Source: Spirochaetota bacterium
Lineage (GTDB): Bacteria; Spirochaetota; UBA4802; JAFGDQ01
Reading direction: 5' to 3'
NCBI GenBank assembly: GCA_016932015.1
Contig: JAFGDQ010000004.1
Location: 1-64,000, forward strand
DNA length: 64,000 nucleotides
Position numbers and translations under genes: made by a program. Of this stretch, positions 1-8,404 are shown piece after piece. Numbering within the stretch: the stretch's first letter is position 1; each line of letters begins with the position of its first letter. The notes under the pieces are model-generated. The model saw only the letters and a program-made list of their open reading frames with translations. It was not told the origin of the DNA and did no database searches.

Positions 1-69
1 CTTAATGTGATTGATGCAATTCATGATATCTTCAATGGAAAGCATGTTTATTTAAGTTTTGAAGGTTAA
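1..69 (+). CDS. 3' end of an unidentified CDS, probably the preceding type II secretion gene
   Basis: The first frame is open from the window edge to a TAA at 67-69 and encodes only 22 residues, ending in VYLSFEG. It lies 68 bp upstream of gspL on the same strand, so it is most likely the end of another pseudopilin or secretion gene such as gspK. That is inferred from position alone; the fragment is too short to assign by sequence. Confidence 0.5.
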   Translation, partial: LNVIDAIHDIFNGKHVYLSFEG

Positions 70-137
70 TATAGCTGAGTAGTTACTTTTTTTAAAAGAC
101 TACAATATATAAAAATGCACTCCCCCGGAGAAATACA

Positions 138-1751
138 TTGTTTGAAAATATAGCAGCAATAGATATAGGAACATCCTCAATAAAGATTGTTACAGTAAAA
201 ACAGGCATGGCTAATTTTCAGGTAAAGGGATTTATCTATGAGGATATTGATGCTGACAGCAGCCCGGAAAGCATCAAATCAATACTCGGGAGACTGATTT
301 CCGAAAATGATCTTAAGGACTATAAAATACTTACCAGTCTTCCGATGCAGAAAACAATCATAAGGAATCTGTCATTTCCGTTTTCAGACAGAGAAAAAAT
401 AGCTGAAGCCCTTCCCTTTGAAGCTGAAGAGATACTTCCGTTTGACCTTCAGGATATGGTAATTGACTTTCAGGTAGTCGGCAGCAGGCAGCATACAAGC
501 GGAAATGTATTGATGGCTGCGGCCTTAAAAAAAGACATACAGAATGAGATTTCTTTTTATAATGAGACGGGATTAAATCCATACATAATGAACATGGAAG
601 CGCATTCGGTCTTTGAATGTTACCGCTATTTTAATAAGGTTGCTGATGAAGCTGTACTTCAGATTGATATTGGTTATTCAAAAACAATTCTTAATATAAT
701 TAATAATAATTCACTGTTATTTACAAGATCCATACCAATAGGCATGAAAAAGATTTTTGCCTCGATATCCAAAGAATCAAAAGAATCTGTTGATGATATT
801 ATTAAGATATTCAGGGATTTTGAACTTGATTTAAATTCTTTTGATAACAATCTTCAAAAGGATTATCAAAAGCAATTTAAAATAAAAAAGACAGCATTAA
901 AGTCTATTTACAATGCTGCTGTTGATCAAGTCTCGGAATTAATTGAACAGATTACAATTTCCAAAATGGCCTTTTCAGATGAACACCCTGAAACAGCTTT
1001 CAGCCGTGTTATTATTTCCGGCGGCGGATCGAATATTACAGGAATAGGTACTCTCATCTCAAGGGAGCTTGAACTGCCTGTAATCTCATTGCCGTTTCTG
1101 GAAGAGTATACTGAAACAAAAGTCAGGAACCAGCTGGCAACTGTATTTGGCCTTGTGCTTTCATATCTTAACAGAAAAAATCCTGCTATATCATTTCTGC
1201 AGAATGAATTTCTCCCGGAAGCTTCAGGCTTTTCTTTTAAACAGCTCTATGTGGGCGGTTTCTTCATATTACTGACGTTACTTGTTTTATTTACTAATTT
1301 GACAACGACCTCATATCTGAAATCGGAATCAAATGAACAATATAATGAGATACTTAATAAAAAATTTCAGAAATACTTCAGGGTTTCAGGTACAATAGAA
1401 GATCCGGTTGCAGAAGCATCGAGATTACTTAAAGAGGAAAAAAAAGAATTTGAAAGCATTGACTCTCTTATTCATTCAAATGCCCGAATTATGGATACAT
1501 TGAATGATATGCTATCCCTGTTTCCTGAAGATGAATCTTTCGAATTACGTAATTTTGTTTTAAACGAGAGCATTATAAGACTGGACGGAAGTATTGGGTC
1601 AAGTATCAATATTGATACATTTAAAAACAAACTGATTGAATCGAAAAAATTTGAAAATGTAACTCTGAATACCAATATAAAGAAGGGAAATGAAGTTCGT
1701 TTCTCAATGACAATAAAACTCAAAACAACTGGTACAGGAAAGAAAAGCTGA
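138..1751 (+). CDS. gspL: Type II secretion GspL/PilM-like inner-membrane assembly protein
   Basis: At 537 aa the protein has the two-part layout of GspL. The N-terminal half is an actin-like (PilM/FtsA-type) ATPase fold, with the phosphate-binding stretch AAIDIGTSSIK near residue 7 and a second glycine-rich site (IISGGGSNITGIG) near residue 290. One membrane helix follows at about residues 370-392, then a periplasmic domain with an alpha/beta ferredoxin-like look. GspL links the cytoplasmic secretion ATPase GspE to the inner-membrane platform with GspM. The start is a TTG at 138; GGAG lies 7 nt upstream and no better ATG is present. gspM and gspN follow on the same strand, which supports type II secretion rather than type IV pili. 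Confidence 0.85.
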   Translation: MFENIAAIDIGTSSIKIVTVKTGMANFQVKGFIYEDIDADSSPESIKSILGRLISENDLKDYKILTSLPMQKTIIRNLSFPFSDREKIAEALPFEAEEILPFDLQDMVIDFQVVGSRQHTSGNVLMAAALKKDIQNEISFYNETGLNPYIMNMEAHSVFECYRYFNKVADEAVLQIDIGYSKTILNIINNNSLLFTRSIPIGMKKIFASISKESKESVDDIIKIFRDFELDLNSFDNNLQKDYQKQFKIKKTALKSIYNAAVDQVSELIEQITISKMAFSDEHPETAFSRVIISGGGSNITGIGTLISRELELPVISLPFLEEYTETKVRNQLATVFGLVLSYLNRKNPAISFLQNEFLPEASGFSFKQLYVGGFFILLTLLVLFTNLTTTSYLKSESNEQYNEILNKKFQKYFRVSGTIEDPVAEASRLLKEEKKEFESIDSLIHSNARIMDTLNDMLSLFPEDESFELRNFVLNESIIRLDGSIGSSINIDTFKNKLIESKKFENVTLNTNIKKGNEVRFSMTIKLKTTGTGKKS

Positions 1752-1804
1752 TAATATATATTCCATTTTTAGAATAAAAAAAACCGGGAAAATTCATATA
1801 AGAA

Positions 1805-2323
1805 ATGAAAACGTTATCTAAAAGAGAAAAATTATTACTAAAAGTACTACTGTCTTTTGTTGTAGTATTGACAATATATTATATAATTATTATACCGCTT
1901 ACAGGATTTATCAGAAATTCCGGTAATGATACAGACACAGGCAGAAATGATATAGAAAAACTCGAAAGAATATATAATGAGTACAGGGAAATTAAACAGA
2001 AATCTTCAGACTACATGTCCATGCTCAGTAAAAAAAATGAGAACACAACTTCACTTATTGAACAGTGGGCAAGCAGCACCGGAATTGCCAAAAACATAGC
2101 ATACACAAGAAGCAGTCAGTCCAATATTCAAAACAAATATACAAGAATAACAACTGATATGAAGATAGAGGGAGTATTCATCCAGCAGTTTGTAAAATTC
2201 CTTTACGAAGTTGAAAATTCGGATAATTTGCTGAAAATAAATTACCTGAGAATTCAGCCTGCTTTAAAGGGAACAAATACATACGATATTAACCTGAAAA
2301 TCGATAATTTTATTTTAAAATAA
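1805..2323 (+). CDS. gspM: Type II secretion GspM-like protein
   Basis: This 172-aa protein has a short basic N-terminus (KTLSKREKLLLK), one membrane helix at about residues 13-33, a coiled-coil-prone stretch at about 50-80, and a compact periplasmic domain. That is the size and layout of GspM, the small bitopic partner of GspL. Sequence identity in this family is low, so the call rests on topology and on position between gspL (53 bp upstream) and gspN (6 bp downstream). The last residues form the beta-strand-rich ferredoxin-like fold expected for GspM. Confidence 0.75.
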   Translation: MKTLSKREKLLLKVLLSFVVVLTIYYIIIIPLTGFIRNSGNDTDTGRNDIEKLERIYNEYREIKQKSSDYMSMLSKKNENTTSLIEQWASSTGIAKNIAYTRSSQSNIQNKYTRITTDMKIEGVFIQQFVKFLYEVENSDNLLKINYLRIQPALKGTNTYDINLKIDNFILK

Positions 2324-2329
2324 ATAACA

Positions 2330-3349
2330 ATGCAAACAGACGAAATTAAATACTATATTAAAAACATTTTACGAAATATCTTAAAAATAATAAAAGATAT
2401 AAGAAAACAGCCTAATTTCTGGAAATATATCTTGTTAGCTGTTGTATGTACTTTTATTTTTCTTTTAATTACTTTCCCGTATAGTACATTGACGCGGAAT
2501 CAGTTACAGGCAATAGCGGATAAAATCGGAAAAAGCTCATACATCGGAGATATTAGCTTCAGCCTGACGGACAGTACGAAGATTGATGAATTTAACATTA
2601 CGCTGAATAACGGTTCAGAAATAAATCTGCAGTTTGCGAATATTGACATTGGACTTTTCAGCGCCCTGTTTAATAAATCCGTCAAAGGCAACACGTTTAT
2701 TCAGAACATTAAATATTCACAGGATAAAACGACTGTAAATACAGTACTTAATTCTGATTTTGATCTCGATTTCGAATCATATTCTCAATATCCTTCAAAG
2801 GGTAACATCAATCTTGTACTGCAGAATACAATCGCTAACGGGATCAGCATACAGGGATTTGAAATACCTCCGGTCCGTTTTTCATCAATCAATGCTGATT
2901 TAAATATAAATAAAAACAAAGTCCAAATAGATGATATTATATTTACCGGACCGGATTTAAAAGGAAGGATTTCCGGATCAATTGAACTGGCTAAATTTTT
3001 TAAGCAATCCAGACTGAACCTCAATATAATCATTGATTCTTCATCAGCTATACTTGAAAACTATAAAATCCTGCTGCAAAGCTGGATAGATGATTCCAAA
3101 AAAATTCAGCTGAATATTAATGGTACTGTTTCCAATCCTAAAGTTAATACGAATAAAGCTGGAAAAACAGCTTTAAAAAGAAATGATGATTTTGAATCGG
3201 ATGACAAATTTCAGGAAAAAAGACCACCTGTTATGAAAACGGATAATATAGATGCATATGAAGAAAAAATGCTTAGACAAAGAAGAGATTCGAAGGTAAT
3301 GCCGCCGGATGATTTTCGTCCCTCTCGGGCTGAAGAACCGATTAACTGA
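2330..3349 (+). CDS. gspN: Type II secretion GspN-like protein
   Basis: The 339-aa protein has a basic cytoplasmic N-terminus, one membrane helix at about residues 33-52, and a long beta-rich periplasmic region with the GspN/AsmA-like pattern (SFSLTDSTKIDEFNITL, and later LNINGTVSNPKVN). The last 70 residues are charged and low-complexity. GspN occurs in only some type II systems and probably assists the periplasmic assembly. It starts 6 bp after gspM, so the genes are surely co-transcribed, and it is the last plus-strand gene before a convergent operon. Confidence 0.75.
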   Translation: MQTDEIKYYIKNILRNILKIIKDIRKQPNFWKYILLAVVCTFIFLLITFPYSTLTRNQLQAIADKIGKSSYIGDISFSLTDSTKIDEFNITLNNGSEINLQFANIDIGLFSALFNKSVKGNTFIQNIKYSQDKTTVNTVLNSDFDLDFESYSQYPSKGNINLVLQNTIANGISIQGFEIPPVRFSSINADLNINKNKVQIDDIIFTGPDLKGRISGSIELAKFFKQSRLNLNIIIDSSSAILENYKILLQSWIDDSKKIQLNINGTVSNPKVNTNKAGKTALKRNDDFESDDKFQEKRPPVMKTDNIDAYEEKMLRQRRDSKVMPPDDFRPSRAEEPIN

Positions 3350-3368
3350 AAGGACTGCAACAGCTAAA

Positions 3369-3398
3369 ATTCTCAGAAATCAGCATTTCACTGAGAAT
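3369..3398. terminator. Hairpin between convergent gspN and lipoprotein genes
   Basis: Perfect 8-bp arms (ATTCTCAG / CTGAGAAT) enclose a 14-nt loop that can itself pair AAAT with ATTT. The structure sits between two converging genes and overlaps the last codons of the minus-strand lipoprotein gene. There is no strong T-tract, so it is a plausible but unproven bidirectional terminator. Confidence 0.4.
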
Positions 3399-3843
3399 CG
3401 TATTCGTAATATTCTTCCTCTTCAGAAAAAATTTCAAACTCTCTTTCAGCTATTATCCTGTCCATATTGCTGAGAACAATTCGATAGGTTCCATCTGATA
3501 AATTTTCAATATTACCGTATATTATTTTACTGGAAGCGGAAATTTGTTCAGCCCTGCTGCTTAAATCAACCCAGACAAGTTCCTTTTTTAGAAGAGTTAC
3601 TATAATAGTATATGAAGCATCAATATTACTGCTGAAAACATAAACCCAGTTTATTTTTTCATTTTTTTCAAATTCCAGCGGCGTATTTATTTTCCGGTAT
3701 ACATCTTCGTTTGTTTTTTTAAAAGCAAAATTACCTTTTAATTTTCCGCATCCGGCAAGAAAAAAAGCTAAAACGATTATAAGAAGAATTCGATTCTTCA
3801 AAATCCTGTTACTCCACCTTATACTGGTCTTTATCAAGTTCAA
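3388..3843 (-). CDS. Small lipoprotein of unknown function
   Basis: This 151-aa protein has a basic N-terminus, a hydrophobic helix at about residues 18-30 and the lipobox LAGC with Cys32, so it should be lipidated and exported. The mature part is predicted mainly beta and ends in an acidic tail (SEEEEYYEYD). I recognise no family. Its 5' end overlaps the upstream 66-aa membrane-protein gene by 35 bp, so the two are translationally linked. The long region before the lipobox may mean that translation starts a little later than shown. Confidence 0.65.
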   Translation of the reverse strand: MNLIKTSIRWSNRILKNRILLIIVLAFFLAGCGKLKGNFAFKKTNEDVYRKINTPLEFEKNEKINWVYVFSSNIDASYTIIVTLLKKELVWVDLSSRAEQISASSKIIYGNIENLSDGTYRIVLSNMDRIIAEREFEIFSEEEEYYEYDSQ

Positions 3844-4009
3844 TTATTCTTCCGCTATCTTTCTGATCTTCACTCTTTTTCTGACGATTATTATTGTCTT
3901 TTTCTTTATTCCTTATAGTTCTGTTAAGTCTCAGTACTACACGAAATATATTATAAATAAAATATATAAAAAAGAATAATAACAAGAGTTTAATTAAACT
4001 TATAAACAT
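3809..4009 (-). CDS. Small single-pass membrane protein
   Basis: The 66-aa protein has one membrane helix at about residues 4-26, then a basic and Asn/Gln-rich linker, and ends in IIELDKDQYKVE, a short conserved-looking tail. It resembles small DUF4834-like envelope proteins, but that is only an impression. A promoter-like element lies just upstream (4043-4071), and the gene overlaps the downstream lipoprotein gene, so the two probably form a two-gene unit. Confidence 0.55.
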   Translation of the reverse strand: MFISLIKLLLLFFFIYFIYNIFRVVLRLNRTIRNKEKDNNNRQKKSEDQKDSGRIIELDKDQYKVE

Positions 4010-4042
4010 TATACACTCACTTCTTTAACTATTATGACAGCC

Positions 4043-4071
4043 ATAATTTGCCGAACCATATTATCTGTCAA
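4043..4071 (-). promoter_or_regulatory. Sigma-70-type promoter for the small membrane protein/lipoprotein pair
   Basis: Read on the minus strand: TTGACA, a 17-nt spacer, then AATTAT. Transcription would begin near 4036, about 27 nt before the start codon at 4009. It lies just after the end of cdaR and would separate these two genes from the folP-cdaA-cdaR unit. Confidence 0.45.
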
Positions 4072-4076
4072 TGTCT

Positions 4077-5048
4077 TTATTGATTCTTCATAATCTTAAC
4101 AGTAATCACGTCAGGTACTATGGAAATTATTCTCATTCCGGTTTTCTTTAAAGCAATATCAACAGTAAAATTTTTTTCAACATAATCTTTATTTGTTCCC
4201 TTAAACATATCATCAATATTTATTTTGCTGAAATCAATAAAAGCATCAAAATCCTCAAGATAAGGCTCAATTTCAGCATTTTCTGACTGTATAAACACAT
4301 TTATTTCTTCATTGCTTAATATATACTGATATTTTTCATTTTTATTTTTAATAGTAATCTTTTTTTCAAATTTAAATAAATTCGCTGATTCAATTACTGG
4401 AATAATAACTTTGACTTCCGCAGCATTTAAATAAATTCCTTTTAATCCGCTTCTGTCTATAGGGACTTCTTTAATAATCCTGCCCTTTTTATCAGCAATG
4501 GAAATATCAACGGTTTTTACAAAGTCAATATCTGTCAAAATTGATTCCGGACCGGTAATAAGAACTGTATCAGGAATAATTCTGATACGGCCGAGCATGT
4601 AACCGTCTGAAACCTTATCAACAAGATTGATCTTAACTTTAACACTTTTGGAAATTTTCCTTTCAACGGTTACAGCAATTTGTTTCTGTGAAAAATTAAC
4701 TTCAATATTTTCCGGAAGCTCATCTTTATTTATTTCTACAGGATAATTATTCTTTCCAATTTTCGGCTGATCAAGGTTTACCACAGCTTTAATGTTTTTA
4801 ATATTTATATTTTTCAGCAGATCTTTCTTTCCTGTCAGAGTTATTGTAACATAACGATGAGATACTTTTGATTTAATAAGAGTCTCAGGGAGTTCCGTAA
4901 AGTTCACCGGAATTTTAAACTGTGTTTCACCTATATTTGTATTGCTGATATATACCCATAATAAAACAGCAAGAAGGACGCAGACAATCTTTGCTATAAG
5001 GTCATTGACACTTAATAATCTTGTTATTTCCGGAAAAGTTTTTTTCAT
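4077..5048 (-). CDS. cdaR: YbbR-domain protein, CdaR-type regulator of c-di-AMP synthase
   Basis: The 323-aa protein has an N-terminal membrane anchor at about residues 18-35 and then several YbbR repeats exposed outside the membrane; the repeated beta pattern ends in phrases such as VNLDQP, VPIDRSGLKG and IDFSKINI. YbbR proteins are partners of the membrane diadenylate cyclase CdaA and modulate its activity. The gene starts 14 bp downstream of cdaA on the same strand, the usual arrangement. The start ATG directly precedes KKTFPE. Confidence 0.85.
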   Translation of the reverse strand: MKKTFPEITRLLSVNDLIAKIVCVLLAVLLWVYISNTNIGETQFKIPVNFTELPETLIKSKVSHRYVTITLTGKKDLLKNINIKNIKAVVNLDQPKIGKNNYPVEINKDELPENIEVNFSQKQIAVTVERKISKSVKVKINLVDKVSDGYMLGRIRIIPDTVLITGPESILTDIDFVKTVDISIADKKGRIIKEVPIDRSGLKGIYLNAAEVKVIIPVIESANLFKFEKKITIKNKNEKYQYILSNEEINVFIQSENAEIEPYLEDFDAFIDFSKINIDDMFKGTNKDYVEKNFTVDIALKKTGMRIISIVPDVITVKIMKNQ

Positions 5049-5062
5049 GTTAACTTGATAAT

Positions 5063-5872
5063 TTATTTAATTGAGTATTTTTCTTCATAGGCTGTTTTGG
5101 GATTCATAAAATAAAGAATTATATTCTTTAAATCATTAACTTTTATCTTTGAATGAAATTTACCGTTAACCATTATGGAGATTGTGCCCGTTTCTTCGGA
5201 TGAAACGAGTACAAGCGCGTCTGTCTCCTCTGCTATACCCAGTGCAGCTCTGTGTCTTGCACCGTGATGTTTTTTGATCTGCTTTGAATCGCTTAAAGGC
5301 AGGTAGCATGCTGCTGCAGATATCCTGCCTTCCTGAATAATTATAGCTCCATCATGGAGATATGTATTTGGGAAAAAAATCGTACGAATTAATTCTTCTG
5401 TCACACTTGCGTCAACAATAACTCCGGATTCCGCATAATTTCTTAATCCCGTGTTTCTTTCAATAACAATTAAAGCACCGATTTTCAGCTCTGCCATTGC
5501 AACTATAGCACTGACAAGTTCATCAAGCGGAAAAGGTTCAGGACTTACTGCACTCGAGATCCAGTTCCTCTGTCCAAACTGTGTAATCAGGCGTCTGAGT
5601 TCCGGCTGAAATAAAATTACAATAAGAATAACTACAACAGAGCTAATATTTGTAATCAGCCAGTTTAAAGTATCAAGTCGAAGTATATTCGAAAGAATTG
5701 CAACTACAGCAATAACTAGTATACCTTTTAAAAGCTGGATCGCTCTGGTATTGGAAAGGAATGAGTATGCCCAGTAGAACAAAAAGGCTACAATGATGAT
5801 ATCGAATACATTTCTGGCATAGCTCCAGAAAATTGCTATGTAGTTCCATATATTGTTAAAAATTTCTTCCAT
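5063..5872 (-). CDS. cdaA: Diadenylate cyclase CdaA (c-di-AMP synthase)
   Basis: This 269-aa membrane enzyme has three helices in the first ~95 residues and a DAC domain with both catalytic signatures: DGA at 174-176 (LHDGAII) and RHR at 206-208 (GARHRAALG). It condenses two ATP to the second messenger c-di-AMP, which controls osmolyte and potassium balance and envelope integrity. Length and layout match CdaA/DacA. Its ATG abuts the stop codon of folP without a gap, and cdaR follows 14 bp later. The usual third partner glmM is not in this window. Confidence 0.95.
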   Translation of the reverse strand: MEEIFNNIWNYIAIFWSYARNVFDIIIVAFLFYWAYSFLSNTRAIQLLKGILVIAVVAILSNILRLDTLNWLITNISSVVVILIVILFQPELRRLITQFGQRNWISSAVSPEPFPLDELVSAIVAMAELKIGALIVIERNTGLRNYAESGVIVDASVTEELIRTIFFPNTYLHDGAIIIQEGRISAAACYLPLSDSKQIKKHHGARHRAALGIAEETDALVLVSSEETGTISIMVNGKFHSKIKVNDLKNIILYFMNPKTAYEEKYSIK

Positions 5873-6736
5873 TTAATAGAGATTTAATCTCCTTTGGGAA
5901 TTCCCCACAGCTCTGCTGTGACTAGCTTCAATTCCTTTTAACATTTCGACAGATTTGAAGGCAAGATAATGTTCTTTAACATCATGTACTCTTATAATAT
6001 CCGCTCCGTAAGCTGCGGAAATTGAATTCAAGGCAATTGTAGCGTAAAGACGGTCATCATCTTTTTCCAGCAGTTTGCCTATTAAAGATTTTCTTGATAG
6101 TCCGATTAATAGCGGAAATCCAAGATCCTTAAAAAAGGCAGTATTTTCAATAATTCTGTAATTATCTTCCAGTGTTTTTCCAAATCCTATTCCGGGATCG
6201 AGTATGATTTTTCCCCTGTCAACTCCTGCATCCAGTGCTTTCTGTACAGAATCATTAAGATAGGATGATATTTCCCCCAGCAGGTTATCATATTTGGGAT
6301 CAGTCTGCATATTTTTTGGAGTGCCTTTAATATGCATTAAGACCACATAAGCATTATACTTTGAAGCAACTGCTGCCATATTTTTATCAAAATTAAGTCC
6401 GCTGATATCATTTACAATGGCAGCACCAAGCTTCAGTGCTTCCTCCGCGACTTCAGATTTATATGTATCAATAGATATTGGAATTTCTATATTCTCAGCA
6501 ACAGTTTGTATTACCGGGCACACTCTATCCAGCTCTTCGGAAACTGAAAGTTCGTCCGCTCCCGGCCTTGTGGATTCACCGCCTATATCAATTATATCGG
6601 CACCTTCTTCACAAAGTTCATAAATTCTATTGACTGCGGCATTTTTATCGAAATTACGCCCGCCGTCATAAAAAGAGTCCGGAGTTACATTTATTATGCC
6701 CATTATGAAAGTTTTTGAGCCGAACTTCAATTCCAT
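5873..6736 (-). CDS. folP: Dihydropteroate synthase
   Basis: This 287-aa TIM-barrel enzyme joins p-aminobenzoate to 6-hydroxymethyl-dihydropterin diphosphate in folate synthesis. The DHPS signatures are present: MGIINVTPDSFYDGG near residue 12, DIGGESTRPGA near 50, and DPGIGFGKT near 178. It lies 1 bp after the PorV-like gene and abuts cdaA. No other folate gene is nearby, so the grouping with c-di-AMP synthesis is positional, not metabolic. Confidence 0.95.
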   Translation of the reverse strand: MELKFGSKTFIMGIINVTPDSFYDGGRNFDKNAAVNRIYELCEEGADIIDIGGESTRPGADELSVSEELDRVCPVIQTVAENIEIPISIDTYKSEVAEEALKLGAAIVNDISGLNFDKNMAAVASKYNAYVVLMHIKGTPKNMQTDPKYDNLLGEISSYLNDSVQKALDAGVDRGKIILDPGIGFGKTLEDNYRIIENTAFFKDLGFPLLIGLSRKSLIGKLLEKDDDRLYATIALNSISAAYGADIIRVHDVKEHYLAFKSVEMLKGIEASHSRAVGNSQRRLNLY

Positions 6737-6737
6737 C

Positions 6738-7763
6738 TTAAATTACCAACGTAAGAGATAAAATATTATTATATCCGAAATTAATTTTATCAAAAGTAAA
6801 TGCATAACTTAAATCAACATCAAATATCTTTAAGGATATTCCGGATGAAAAAAGAGAATCATTAAGTCCCAGATACAAGGTAGTATATTTAAATATAGTA
6901 TACTGTACACCGAAATTTACTTCAAAATCATCCTGCTCAAGCTTTTTTATTCCGCTAAAAGATGCTATAATATCAGATGCCCTGTTTGTTATTGATGCGC
7001 TTAACTTGAATGTCGGTAAAGCAAAATCATATTTATTATCAATATTTTCATAATTTTTCACAGGTTTAAGCCATGTTCCTATATCCTGAACAACGAAACC
7101 CATTTTCACAAGAGGAACAAGTTCAATCTGGGTACCGATATCAGCTCCAAGACCCCAGTAATTTACATTTCCAATTCTTTCGTTAAGCCCTTTAACGGAT
7201 ATTCCGACAGAAGCAACTCCTATTCCCCATCCATAGGAAAGATATCCGACCGATGCCATATAATCCAGATCCTTTATATAATTACCCCCTTCATCTCTGG
7301 ATTCAATATCTCCTGACTGTATTCCGTAGTAACCGACTCCCATGACTCCGTTTAAAAGATTAAAAGCTACCCCAGCGAACCCGGCTTCTCTGTTAACATC
7401 AAGAACGGCTGAAGAAACGCCTATCTGCATAAAAAATCTGGTATAGTCTTCTTCTGTAAAACTGGTCAGGTCCTCTTCCGTGATACTGTTTATACGGCCG
7501 GTTCTTGCCTTATTTTTTATCTCATCAGATGTAATAGTTTCCTTATTAATCAGTTCACGCAAACCTGCAGGATTCCAGTATATAGCATATACATCGTCGA
7601 CAACGACCTCAGCTGCTTTACCCATGGCAATATATCTGGCTCCTGCCCATCCTCCTCTTGTAAAAGCAGCCCTGGCACCCGCATCATTTTCAGCGTACAG
7701 AATATTATAACCGATTATTAAAAAAAATAAAATAAATAATATGTGAATGGTTCCTATGCGCAT
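6738..7763 (-). CDS. UPF0164/PorV-like outer-membrane protein
   Basis: The 341-aa protein has a signal peptide (hydrophobic residues ~7-22, likely cleaved after LYAE) followed by the family hallmark near residue 40, where GARYIAMGKA leads to YWNPAGL. The rest is alternating beta strands and glycines, as in a 14-strand FadL/PorV-like barrel. UPF0164 proteins are typical of spirochaetes and related to PorV/PorQ. It lies 6 bp downstream of a FlgD-Ig-like secreted protein and 1 bp upstream of folP. Function beyond an outer-membrane location is unknown. Confidence 0.8.
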   Translation of the reverse strand: MRIGTIHILFILFFLIIGYNILYAENDAGARAAFTRGGWAGARYIAMGKAAEVVVDDVYAIYWNPAGLRELINKETITSDEIKNKARTGRINSITEEDLTSFTEEDYTRFFMQIGVSSAVLDVNREAGFAGVAFNLLNGVMGVGYYGIQSGDIESRDEGGNYIKDLDYMASVGYLSYGWGIGVASVGISVKGLNERIGNVNYWGLGADIGTQIELVPLVKMGFVVQDIGTWLKPVKNYENIDNKYDFALPTFKLSASITNRASDIIASFSGIKKLEQDDFEVNFGVQYTIFKYTTLYLGLNDSLFSSGISLKIFDVDLSYAFTFDKINFGYNNILSLTLVI

Positions 7764-7769
7764 ACGAAT

Positions 7770-8159
7770 CTATCTGTTAACCAGTATCCGGATCATTTTC
7801 TGACCGTAAGCACCGGTATTTATATTTTCCATTGAGACCTTAATTATGTACATTCCAGACTTGACTAATTTTCCTTTACTATTGCGGCCGTTCCACACTG
7901 CATTTAAAGATGTATATTCCCTTGTAAGAACTGTATCTCCGTTGATATCAAAAATTTCAATTTTTATTTTATTTACAGGGTCAGTTGAAGTAACGCCCGG
8001 TTTGTAACCAATGCGCAAATTATTATGAATTCCAGGATTAAATGGCACGGGATAAGCTACGATATCATCCATATCCAAAGCGAAAATAGTGCCTGTCAGG
8101 TTTATTAAAAAAAGAAATATAATCAGAATGTTAAGTGTGGTTTTTGACAGCAAACTCAT
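7770..8159 (-). CDS. Secreted protein with FlgD-type Ig-like domain
   Basis: This 129-aa protein has a signal peptide at residues 1-27 and one beta-sandwich: VPFNPG, KIEIFDINGDTV, VWNGRNSKGKLVKSGMYIIKV. That is the FlgD-Ig/FlgD_ig fold often found at the C-terminus of large secreted proteins. Here it stands alone. It is the first gene of the minus-strand operon that continues through the PorV-like gene, folP, cdaA and cdaR. PorV-like proteins and such C-terminal Ig domains also meet in type IX secretion, but no core type IX gene is visible here. Confidence 0.7.
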   Translation of the reverse strand: MSLLSKTTLNILIIFLFLINLTGTIFALDMDDIVAYPVPFNPGIHNNLRIGYKPGVTSTDPVNKIKIEIFDINGDTVLTREYTSLNAVWNGRNSKGKLVKSGMYIIKVSMENINTGAYGQKMIRILVNR

Positions 8160-8341
8160 GTTATTTATAAAAGGTTTATTTATTTTTCAATTATTATTAA
8201 CAGAGAATCATATAAATACAGGGTGGTCAACAAATATTTGAATTTTGCCGTCAACTATATGAATAAAATTCATTTATCAGCATTCTGCAGATATTTTTAA
8301 CAGACAGTTTCCATTTGAATAGAATATTTAAAATAAAAAAA

Positions 8342-8360
8342 GGCGGGATTCAATCCCGCC
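8342..8360 (-). terminator. Rho-independent terminator of trpB2
   Basis: A perfect GC-rich inverted repeat (GGCGGGATT / AATCCCGCC around one base) is followed, on the minus strand, by a run of T (TTTTTTTATTT). It lies 45 bp after the stop codon of trpB2. Confidence 0.85.
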
Positions 8361-8404
8361 TCCGCAAACCTTCGATTTAATTTTAAAATTATATTTAAAC
8401 TGAA

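Noticed and set aside
3388-3398. Strong intrinsic terminator after gspN
   Set aside because: The hairpin is real but lacks a T-tract, so it is reported only with low confidence.
7770-8159. Type IX secretion cargo tag
   Set aside because: The domain is FlgD-Ig-like but no core type IX secretion gene is visible, and the protein lacks a cargo domain.
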